Below the pieces are notes generated by a model. It made no database searches and had not been told where the DNA came from. It saw only the letters and a program-made list of their open reading frames with translations. A program made the translations under genes and the position numbers. Shown here one piece after another: positions 35,207 to 41,589 of a stretch of DNA of 64,000 bases. Source of the DNA: JAIQFL01 sp035295745 (GTDB lineage: Bacteria > Acidobacteriota > Terriglobia > Bryobacterales > Bryobacteraceae); the NCBI GenBank assembly GCA_035295745.1, contig DATGIL010000034.1, forward strand, positions 124,001-188,000. The letters run 5' to 3'. Numbering within the stretch: position 1 is the stretch's first letter; the number at the start of each line of letters is the position of its first letter.

Positions 35207-35503
35207 TTAAGGCCGTGCCTCTTCGGGCTCAAAACTGATTTTGAGTCGCGTCCCAGTAGCCTTGGCGTACTTTTCAAGGGTCCGCGTCGAGGGCATACTG
35301 CCGCCGGCTTCCAGACGCGCGATGACGGCCTGCGTGGTCTTCATACGTTGCGCCACCTGCTCCTGCGTGAGGCCTGCGCGGGCACGGGCTTCGATCAGCG
35401 CGGCGGCAAGCGAAAACTCTTCCTCCAGCGCTTCGTATTCGCGCCGGTACTTCGGGTCCTTTATCCACTTTTTGTGGAGATCATCAAGCGTCGTGCGCTT
35501 CAT
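35207..35503 (-). CDS. HigA-type antitoxin, XRE family
   Basis: The 98-residue protein has an HTH (LIEARARAGLTQEQVAQRMK, TTQAVIARLEAGGSMPSTRT) followed by LEKYAKATGTRLKISFEP, the common layout of antitoxins paired with Gp49/HigB-type toxins. It overlaps the toxin gene by 4 bp (ATGA). It should neutralise the toxin and repress the operon through the palindrome at 35840-35857. Confidence 0.9.
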   Translation of the reverse strand: MKRTTLDDLHKKWIKDPKYRREYEALEEEFSLAAALIEARARAGLTQEQVAQRMKTTQAVIARLEAGGSMPSTRTLEKYAKATGTRLKISFEPEEARP

Positions 35504-35829
35504 TGATCCTGTACCTCCTGGGCTCTTTGCAACGCGACTTCAATCTCTCGCCGCGGCGTCTTCTGCGTTTTCTTGATGAACACACGGACGACGACAACGG
35601 GGCGACCTTTCGCGGTGACGTAGACGGCCCTTGCTATTCCATCCTGACCCTTCATGCGGCATTTCCCACAGAGGGCCTTCCAAGTTCTTGATGTGCGGCT
35701 CGTGAACGCGTTCGAGCCCGTATCCTGGATCAGCTCGACGATCTTGCGAAAACGGGCTTGCATATCGGGCGGAAGCGACTCGAGTTCATCTCGAACACGA
35801 TCATCAAGCAACTCTACGACCCAGGCCAT
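35500..35829 (-). CDS. HigB/Gp49-type toxin with a scrambled centre
   Basis: Both ends fit RelE/HigB Gp49-like toxins: AWVVELLDDRVRDELESLP at the start and KGQDGIARAVYVTAKGRPVV, then VFIKKTQKTPRREIE, at the end. Between about 35655 and 35724 the protein reads SNAFTSRTSRTWKALCGKCR. The neighbouring frame reads YGLERVHEPHIKNLEGPLWE, which is the expected family sequence. A one-base loss followed by a one-base gain (extra C in GAAATGCCGC) explains this. The 109-residue frame stays open, but conserved positions are lost, so the toxin is probably inactive. Confidence 0.8.
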   Translation of the reverse strand: MAWVVELLDDRVRDELESLPPDMQARFRKIVELIQDTGSNAFTSRTSRTWKALCGKCRMKGQDGIARAVYVTAKGRPVVVVRVFIKKTQKTPRREIEVALQRAQEVQDQ

Positions 35830-35839
35830 CCGTCTATAT

Positions 35840-35857
35840 TATTGCATTTTTGCAATA
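35840..35857. promoter_or_regulatory. Inverted repeat upstream of toxin gene, probable HigA operator
   Basis: TATTGCA-TTTT-TGCAATA is a perfect 7-bp inverted repeat, 11 bp upstream of the toxin ATG and between it and the divergent antitoxin relic. It is in the place where XRE antitoxins bind to control their own operon. Confidence 0.5.
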
Positions 35858-35964
35858 TCGGTGAAGTGGGCGTCCGGTGACTTGAAAACATCCAATGATC
35901 CGGCCGAGTCCCTGATTAGATCATGATCTTTACTCCATATCTGTTTCACGTCATGCGTGATCCG

Positions 35965-36284
35965 ATGTCCAGAAACGTGAACGGCATTATCCGTGCCTTG
36001 AATTCCGCGCAGCGCAAGAAAATCGAGACCCGGGCGGGAGAACTGATCGCGGAGGAGATGACCCTTCAGGAACTCCGGCGCGCGCGGAGACTCACGCAGG
36101 CAAGCGTGGCTAAGGCCCCTTGGCATCACCCAGGACAGCGTTTCACGCCTTGAAAAGCGCACCGATATTCTGCTTTCCACTTTGCGCAAGACGATCCAAG
36201 TGATGGGCGGGGACCTCTCACTGGTGGCTGAATTTCCCGACCGTGCGCCCGTAGTCCTCGGCGCCAAAACGCTGGACAGTCCGG
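35965..36284 (+). pseudogene. XRE family antitoxin broken by a one-base insertion
   Basis: The first part reads MSRNVNGIIRALNSAQRKKI, AEEMTLQELRRARRLTQASV, AK. At about 36114-36119 the run GGCCCCTT has one C too many. With GGCCCTT the frame continues ALGITQDSVSRLEKRTDILL, STLRKTIQVMGGDLSLVAEF, the normal HTH second half and tail of this antitoxin type. The exact 3' end is unclear. No toxin partner is recognisable. Confidence 0.75.
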
Positions 36285-36588
36285 CATTACCGAAGCAGGG
36301 CCGGCCTCCAAGCCGGCATGCCGCAAGCAGGCGCGTGCATGAGCGCTCGTCGCTCCAGGAACCGCTGAAACTTATCGCTTGCAGAATATGGAAAAGCGGG
36401 CGGTTTAGCTTAGATCCATTCTGTATAAGCATGGCTTATGCATGCATTTGTATTGCCTATGAATCCATGCTGCAAAGCGTCAAGCCGTCGAAGGACTGTG
36501 TCCTTTCGGCAAGCCTGCGTTGCGTGCCCCGGCAGCAGTTGCTGACGCGCCGTTGCCTCGCTCAGTGATAGCGAATGCTTCCGGCAAT
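36285..36588. other. Gene-free stretch with short inverted repeats
   Basis: No gene is supported. It contains GCCGGC-CTCCAA-GCCGGC at about 36301-36318, ATAAGC-ATG-GCTTAT at about 36425-36439, and one diverged unit of the 44-bp repeat family at about 36539-36558, next to the 3' end of the broken ADOP gene. Confidence 0.4.
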
Positions 36589-36957
36589 TCATTCGCGCCG
36601 TAATGCGACCACCGGATCGACCCGTGAGGCTTGCAGGGCGGGCAGGTAACCGGCGAGGGCTCCTGCGGAGATGAGAACGAACGCCGACGCCGCGAAAACT
36701 ATTTCGTTACCCGGCTTGATTCCATAGAGCAGGCTAGAAGTAAGGCGCGCGAGCGGGAGGGCCGAGGCCAGTCCGGCCCCAACGCCAATCAAAATGAGTT
36801 GAGTGGTTTGCTTCAGCACAAGCCATTGCACGTCGCCCGGAGTTGCGCCGAGCGCCATCCGGATACCGAGTTCGCTAGTGCGCTGCGAGACACGATACGC
36901 CATCACGCCGTAGAGTCCGATGACGGCGAGCACGAGCGCGAAAGAGGCAACGATGGT
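36589..36957 (-). pseudogene. ADOP/FtsX permease, C-terminal fragment
   Basis: The fragment reads PTIVASFALVLAVIGLYGVM, AYRVSQRTSELGIRMALGAT and ends LPALQASRVDPVVALRRE, the last FtsX block and terminal motif of an ADOP permease. In-frame similarity stops at a TGA near 36957, where the neighbouring DNA begins the IS remnant. About 700 N-terminal residues are missing. Confidence 0.85.
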
Positions 36958-37028
36958 CGGTCATTCTACTGGTGGAGGTGAAGTGGTCCGTTACATAGCC
37001 TGCTGCGCGCCTGGCGAGATACCAAAAG

Positions 37029-37388
37029 TTGATTCAGATCACCGCTCAGATGCGCGTGCTGGTGGCGATCGAGCCGGTCGATGGGAGAAAAGGCATTGAT
37101 TCGCTCGCGCGGCTCTGCCAGGAGAAACTCGCTGAGGATCCGTTTTCTGGGTGCGTGTTCGTGTTCCGGAGCCGTAGCGGGACCGCGATCCGACTGCTCA
37201 GCTATGACGGCCAGGGATACTGGCTGGCACAGAAACGGCTCTCGAAGGGACGGTTCGTGTGGTGGCCGGAAGCGACGGGGCCGACCAAATCACTGGAAGC
37301 CTATGAGGCACAGTTGTTGATGGCGGCGGGCGACCTTTCACGGGTACGGGCCGCGCCGATGTGGCGGCGCGTGAGCGTGCTGAAGTAA
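37029..37388 (+). CDS. tnpB: IS66 accessory protein TnpB (Orf2)
   Basis: The 119-residue protein reads RVLVAIEPVDGRKGIDSLAR, then LAEDPFSGCVFVFRSRSGTA and KRLSKGRFVWWPE, the full TnpB signature (DMRKG..., DPFSG..FVFR, KRL..GRF.W). Start TTG 37029; ATG 37050 is a shorter alternative. It belongs to the IS remnant. TnpB is needed for IS66 transposition, with unknown chemistry. Confidence 0.9.
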   Translation: MIQITAQMRVLVAIEPVDGRKGIDSLARLCQEKLAEDPFSGCVFVFRSRSGTAIRLLSYDGQGYWLAQKRLSKGRFVWWPEATGPTKSLEAYEAQLLMAAGDLSRVRAAPMWRRVSVLK

Positions 37389-37453
37389 ATGTCGCAAAAA
37401 TACAGCATTTACCCCCTTGCGTTCCAAGAAAAACGGGTTCATACCGCTGGTCA

Positions 37454-37870
37454 ATGATCGAGTTCAGATATCGGGGCCGGGAGATCAGCCAGGAAGACAT
37501 CCTTTATATACGCGCACTGATCGACAGTCACCCGACGGAAAGCCGCCGTACACTATCGACCAAGCTATGTGAAGCGTGGCAGTGGCGCCAAGCCAATGGC
37601 GCGTTGCGCGACATGGTGTGCCGCGGCATGCTTCTGATGCTGGATCGGGCCGGCCAGATCGCCTTGCCGCCGGTGAGTTACGTGCGGCATAATCCGCTCG
37701 CGAACAGAGTCCGGCCGGAGTCGGCGCGGATCTATACCATGCCCATAGAAGACCGGCTGCGCGATCTCCAGCCGTTGGAGTTCGAGCAGATTCGGCGCAC
37801 GTCGAAAGAGGCATTGTTCAACAGCTTGATCGAGGAGCCATCATTATCTCGGCTATGAGCAGCCGGTGCA
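37454..37870 (+). pseudogene. DUF4338 (DruA-like) protein, truncated and frameshifted
   Basis: It starts MIEFRYRGREISQEDILYIR and has TLSTKLCEAWQWRQANGALR, DMVCRGMLLMLDRAGQIALP, and LQPLEFEQIRRTSKEALFNS. These match the N-terminal third of DUF4338 proteins, the family that includes Druantia DruA and many IS-linked proteins. At about 37838 an extra C shifts the frame; without it the text continues EEHHYLGYEQPV. Similarity ends near 37866, and the catalytic C-terminal part is gone. Confidence 0.75.
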
Positions 37871-38197
37871 CCACCATCAGACACCACTCTCGCAATCGGT
37901 TCCATTGCACCTTAGTATTGGTTGCGGCTTTTAGCATCAGGGTACTCGCGAAAAGAGGGATTTGACGGCCAGCGTCAGACGTGTATCAAAGAAGACGTTT
38001 CGCGCTCGCCTCGGATCGATCCGGCTTGCGGCGGTGACTTTCACCGGTGCCACTGCCTTTCTCGCCACCCTCTTATAGGAATGCCGCGCTCCCAGGTCGA
38101 TCGATACCAAAGTGTCGGCAATACCAACGTCTAATTGTTCGACCTTGGTTCTCCTGTTTTAATCGAATCGTAGATTTTGATTCGAGAGGAGACGTTG
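37871..38197. other. Intergenic region copied from an acyl-CoA dehydrogenase promoter
   Basis: No gene is seen. The last 100 bp resemble the promoter of the acyl-CoA dehydrogenase gene at 60986: the same box, the same following AATTGTTC, a GAGAGGAGA ribosome site in place of GAAAGGAGC, and box-to-ATG distances of 78 and 80 bp. Confidence 0.5.
38103..38130 (+). promoter_or_regulatory. Promoter box P1: two half-sites of the shared regulatory motif
   Basis: GATACCAAAGT (38103-38113) and AATACCAACGT (38120-38130) lie 17 bp apart, followed by CTAATTGTTCG. The second box starts 78 bp ahead of the ATG at 38198. The same box occurs at 45525, 50636 and 60906. Confidence 0.65.
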
Positions 38198-38410
38198 ATG
38201 AGCGCATCCGCGATCACAACGGCAAACCAGGGAAAAGACGTCACGCAATCGAAGCCGCTGCCCGAGCCGAAATGTGACTTCTGTCAATTTGCTGAAACGC
38301 TGCGGCCGGCCTCGACAGTCGGGAAAGAAGAACTTGTGCGCTCAGACGTGACGGGAATTGCATACGCCCAGGCGTTCATAGGAGAAAAGCGATGGCTATC
38401 TCAGAATTAA
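38198..38410 (+). CDS. Acyl-CoA dehydrogenase N-terminal fragment acting as a leader frame
   Basis: The 70-residue frame reads MSASAITTANQGKDVTQSKP, LPEPKCDFCQFAETL. It aligns with the start of the acyl-CoA dehydrogenase at 60986 (MSMSTSTMPNQEIRHPKPLP, VPNSDFYEFAETLPSEE). After FAETL the similarity ends. The stop at 38408-38410 lies inside the next gene, whose ATG is at 38392, so the two are overlapped and probably coupled. A separate function for the peptide is not evident. Confidence 0.6.
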   Translation: MSASAITTANQGKDVTQSKPLPEPKCDFCQFAETLRPASTVGKEELVRSDVTGIAYAQAFIGEKRWLSQN

Positions 38411-39408
38411 TAGGAAAGAGCAGGAGATTTCAGGCATTCCTTAGCAATATCGATCTGGTGGCGCCGGTCGACTCAACGGTACTTATTCAAGGCGAGACCG
38501 GCACCGGGAAGGAACTCGCCGCCCGAGCAATTCACGAGGCGAGCCCGCGGCGAAAGAATCGTTTCGTGGCGCTCAATTGCGCCGCCATCCCGAGTACTTT
38601 ACTCGAGAGTGAGCTCTTCGGATTCGAAAAAGGCGCATTCACAGGCGCCACCCAGCAGACCATCGGGCGCTTTCAGGCCGCGGATCACGGGACCTTGTTT
38701 CTGGACGAGATCGGTGATCTTCCGCTGGAATTGCAGCCGAAACTCCTTCGCGCCCTGCAGGAGAAGCAGATCGAGCGCCTTGGCAGCGGTCACGCGCTTC
38801 AGGTTGACGTGCGGGTAGTGGCAGCCACGAACCAAGACCTGTGGCGCATGGTGCAGGAGCGGAAGTTCAGGGCGGACCTCTACTACCGCTTGAACGTTTT
38901 CCCAATGGTACTTCCGCCCTTACGGGAAAGGCGCGAGGATATTCGGCCGTTGGCGGATTACTTTGTCGCGAAGTTCTCCGCACAGCAGGGCAAGGCGATC
39001 GACACGATTCCAGACGACGTGATCACCGAACTCGAGGCGCATGACTGGCCGGGCAACATTCGCGAACTTCAAAATGTGATCGAGCGTGGGGTGATCATGA
39101 CGAGCGGATCCACTCTAAGCGGGCGAACCACTGAATTTCTGATGCAGACACGGTTCCGCGCATTGAACGCGCCGGAAGCCATCGACATCGAAACTATGGC
39201 CGATGCAAAACGTGCGCATATCACGAGAGTGCTACGCGAAACCAGAGGTGTAGTAGGTGGGGCAAATGGAGCCGCCGCCCGGCTTGGCGTGCCCCGAACA
39301 ACGTTAATTGCCCAAATGCAGCGCCTGGGGATGCCGGTAGGGAGAGGTGCAATGGGCCTCCCATGGCCCGACTCGAGCGCATCGCGCGCAATGGCCGTCG
39401 CCGGCTGA
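38392..39408 (+). CDS. Sigma54-dependent activator without sensory domain (AAA+ plus Fis HTH)
   Basis: The 338-residue protein begins almost directly at the AAA+ domain (LIGKSRRFQAFLSNIDLVAP). It has Walker A GETGTGKE, the sigma54-contact loop GAFTGA, Walker B GTLFLDEIGDLP, an arginine-rich sensor region (RADLYYRLNVFPMVLPPLRE) and DWPGNIRELQNVIERG. A Fis-type HTH closes it (GANGAAARLGVPRTTLIAQM). Typical relatives carry an N-terminal GAF, PAS or receiver domain, absent here. It may therefore be constitutively active and controlled by its expression from box P1 (inference). Targets are unknown. Confidence 0.9.
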   Translation: MAISELIGKSRRFQAFLSNIDLVAPVDSTVLIQGETGTGKELAARAIHEASPRRKNRFVALNCAAIPSTLLESELFGFEKGAFTGATQQTIGRFQAADHGTLFLDEIGDLPLELQPKLLRALQEKQIERLGSGHALQVDVRVVAATNQDLWRMVQERKFRADLYYRLNVFPMVLPPLRERREDIRPLADYFVAKFSAQQGKAIDTIPDDVITELEAHDWPGNIRELQNVIERGVIMTSGSTLSGRTTEFLMQTRFRALNAPEAIDIETMADAKRAHITRVLRETRGVVGGANGAAARLGVPRTTLIAQMQRLGMPVGRGAMGLPWPDSSASRAMAVAG

Positions 39409-39529
39409 TTACTGGTAACCTGACCTGTTTCCGAGTCGCGCATATGCACTGTGAATATTTATCAGAAGGCGAAATGAAGATGTCATCCATGCAAGACCTT
39501 TGCCGAACCGCATTGTCGGCATCGGAGTA

Positions 39530-39853
39530 TGATGTAGGCGCAGCCCAAGTACCCCCAGCGTGTCCTGGTCGGCCATCCTTTCAACCAGTCGCACATCATC
39601 CCCTGATTGAAGTCGTCGGTGGGGCGAAAACGCCTGTGAGTTTATCGCTCACTGCCGGCGACAACTCGGCAGCTTTAAGGTTCCGCGCCGTGTCGAGTTC
39701 TCAATGACGGAATTGCCAAAGAGGGCTCTCCGGGAAGATCCTGAAGAGGATCTGACCTGGAGTCTTCAGGGTGGGCTGATGGCGGCCAAGATGGACCATC
39801 AATGGTGGATCAATCGCGTGAAAGAGGGGGAGGCCACATGGGCGAATTGTTGA
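39530..39853 (+). pseudogene. 3-hydroxyacyl-CoA dehydrogenase relic
   Basis: In one frame there is QPKYPQRVLVGHPFNQSHII and in the next LIEVVGGAKT. Together they restore the family signature P-x-R-V-L-V-G-H-P-F-N-...-LIEVVGG-KT. An in-frame TAG precedes it. Downstream, the frame 39704-39853 (MTELPKRALREDPEEDLTWS) may be a degenerate C-terminal part. The nucleotide-binding N-terminus is not found. It is a decayed gene with at least one frameshift. Confidence 0.55.
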
Positions 39854-40557
39854 GCCAGGTTCTCGATGCACACGGCGGCATCGATCGATGGAGGGGCTTT
39901 GAATTGGTCCAGGCGACGATCGTCAGCGGCGGTCAGATATGGGCCATGAAGGGCGTGCCTCAGGATACAACGCCTCGCGAGATGAAAGTGGCTACGAAAT
40001 TCGAGTGGGCGTCGGTCGCACCTTTCGGCGGTCCGGACCAACGCACCGACTTCACACCCAAACGCATTGCGATTCTGAAGACGGATGGAACAATCGTACG
40101 TGAGCGTTCTGACCCGGCAGCACATGCCGAAGGCAAGGCGGTAGATGCTCCCTGGGATGTCCTGGATCGCGCCTATTTCAACGGATATGCGCTGTGGACA
40201 TATCTGACAACACCGTTTCTGTTCGCTCTCCCAGGGTTCGGGGTTGATGAAATCGAGCCATGGAAGGAAGACGGTGAAACTTGGCGGGGATTGCGCGTGA
40301 CGTTTCCCCCGGAAGTCGCGAGCCATAGCAGGAACCAGGATTTCTATTTCGGACCCGACTACCTTCTACGTCGCCACGATTATCACGTCGAAGCATCCGG
40401 CGGGTTCGCCGCGGCTCAATACGTCTACGAACCAGTGACAGTTCAAGGCATCACGTTTCCCACCAAGCGGCGCGCTTACATGAGAAATGAGACGATGTTG
40501 CCCATTCGCGAGAAGCTCATGGTGTCGATTGACATTTCAAACATCCGAATGACTTAA
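39838..40557 (+). CDS. Uncharacterised protein with LolA-like appearance
   Basis: The 239-residue protein starts MGELLSQVLDAHGGIDRWRG at ATG 39838, 6 nt after GGAGG. It is rich in beta strands and aromatic residues (ATKFEWASVAPFGG, GYALWTYLTTPFLFALPG, VTFPPEVASHSRNQDFYFGP, LLRRHDYHVEASGG). The alternation of DAHGG-W and late DYLLRRHDY resembles lipoprotein-carrier-like folds, but it has no signal peptide. The function is unknown. Confidence 0.68.
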   Translation: MGELLSQVLDAHGGIDRWRGFELVQATIVSGGQIWAMKGVPQDTTPREMKVATKFEWASVAPFGGPDQRTDFTPKRIAILKTDGTIVRERSDPAAHAEGKAVDAPWDVLDRAYFNGYALWTYLTTPFLFALPGFGVDEIEPWKEDGETWRGLRVTFPPEVASHSRNQDFYFGPDYLLRRHDYHVEASGGFAAAQYVYEPVTVQGITFPTKRRAYMRNETMLPIREKLMVSIDISNIRMT

Positions 40558-40639
40558 GACTTCCTTCATCACCGCCTCGGCGTGCTGGCCCAGACTCGTC
40601 GGAACGGTCCGGTATCACCCGTCGGCTCAAAAATCAGGA

Positions 40640-40837
40640 GGTGTCGCCGAAGTTCGCGCAGCGACAAGCGACATCCTCACGATGTTGTCGAACGGAGCAC
40701 TGTAGGCACAGGCGATTGTGCGGTATTCGTTAAAAGACTTCCAAGAGGCGGACGATGGGCCAACGGGGAGGCGGGCAACAGAAGATCTTGCTGGAATTCT
40801 TCGAACGATGGCGCGCCGCATGCCATTGGACCGTTAA
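40640..40837 (+). pseudogene. Possible MDR oxidoreductase C-terminal relic
   Basis: The frame reads GVAEVRAATSDILTMLSNGA, L, stop, AQAIVRYSLKDFQEADDG. This resembles the C-terminus of quinone-reductase/zinc alcohol-dehydrogenase proteins (…L.sG.l.p.i..r.pL.dF.eA…) with an internal TAG. Evidence is thin and rests on pattern memory. The rest of 40558-40837 shows nothing else. Confidence 0.3.
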
Positions 40838-40840
40838 CGT

Positions 40841-41323
40841 CTAAGTGCCGGCGATGCGATCAAACCCCGACACACTGGCCCGGCGCGATACCAGGAGCTT
40901 CGCAGAAAGTAGGTAGACTGCTTCGTGGTCCTGATTGAACATCGTTCCCCGAAGTTTGACAACGGCGCGGTCCGGCTTGGACCGGGACGGCGTGATCTCA
41001 GCGATCTCGCTCTCCAGGTGGACCACATCTCCTGGTCGAGTCGGCTTGGGCCATGCGATCTCCCCTCCCAAACCGAGAATGCCTTCGGCCAGAGGCAATC
41101 CGCCGGTTACAAGGAGCCGCATGGCCACAGAGGCGGTATACCATCCGCTGGCTGCAAGCCCCTGGAACACGCTCGATTCGGCAGCCCGCCGGTCCAAATG
41201 AAAAGGCTGCGGATCGAACTCCGCAGCGAATCTTACCATATCAGCCTCCTCCATGCGATACGTGCCGGATGTGAACCGCTGGCCGACGTAAAGGTCGTCG
41301 AGATACAGCGTGTGATCCCCCAT
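40841..41323 (-). CDS. MaoC-like (R)-hydratase
   Basis: The 160-residue hot-dog protein has LYLDDLYVGQRFTSGTYRME, then FAAEFDPQPFHLDRRAAESS (D and H of the catalytic D-P-x-x-x-H) and VFQGLAASGWYTASVAMRLL. The later strand GLGGEIAWPKPTRPGDVVHL closes the fold. Such enzymes hydrate trans-2-enoyl-CoA or related thioesters. It stands alone on the minus strand, among decayed fatty-acid genes. Confidence 0.87.
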   Translation of the reverse strand: MGDHTLYLDDLYVGQRFTSGTYRMEEADMVRFAAEFDPQPFHLDRRAAESSVFQGLAASGWYTASVAMRLLVTGGLPLAEGILGLGGEIAWPKPTRPGDVVHLESEIAEITPSRSKPDRAVVKLRGTMFNQDHEAVYLLSAKLLVSRRASVSGFDRIAGT

Positions 41324-41589
41324 GGCCTGCTACCCTCCCTCGTCAGCTATAGGATGCGCTTCCTCTTCATCTGGTCGCACCACTGCCGCAGCGCTGGACG
41401 TGGAGATGCGCTACCCCTTGTCGGCGGGGAGGCATAAAATGTCTAGATGTCGGGAGGGGTGGAGACGCACTGCATCGATCTGGCGATCGAGACGAGGATT
41501 GCAGAGAACGCAACTCACGACTTGGCTAACCGAGTAGGCGAATACTCAGCGGGCTCCTTGTGGGGTGTGACGTTCAGCTGAACCAACAT

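Larger units (their letters stand above)
37029..37870 (+). mobile_element. Insertion-sequence remnant (IS66-type TnpB plus DUF4338)
   Basis: A TnpB-like gene is followed 65 bp later by a truncated DUF4338 gene on the same strand. The left side coincides with the break in the ADOP gene. No tnpA and no transposase of the IS66 DDE type is present, and I could not find terminal inverted repeats. The second gene is both frameshifted and cut, so the element is dead. Confidence 0.65.

Noticed and set aside
39704..39853. 49-residue frame as an independent gene
   Set aside because: It lies in the decayed dehydrogenase region, has no ribosome site, and overlaps the next gene; treated as part of the relic.
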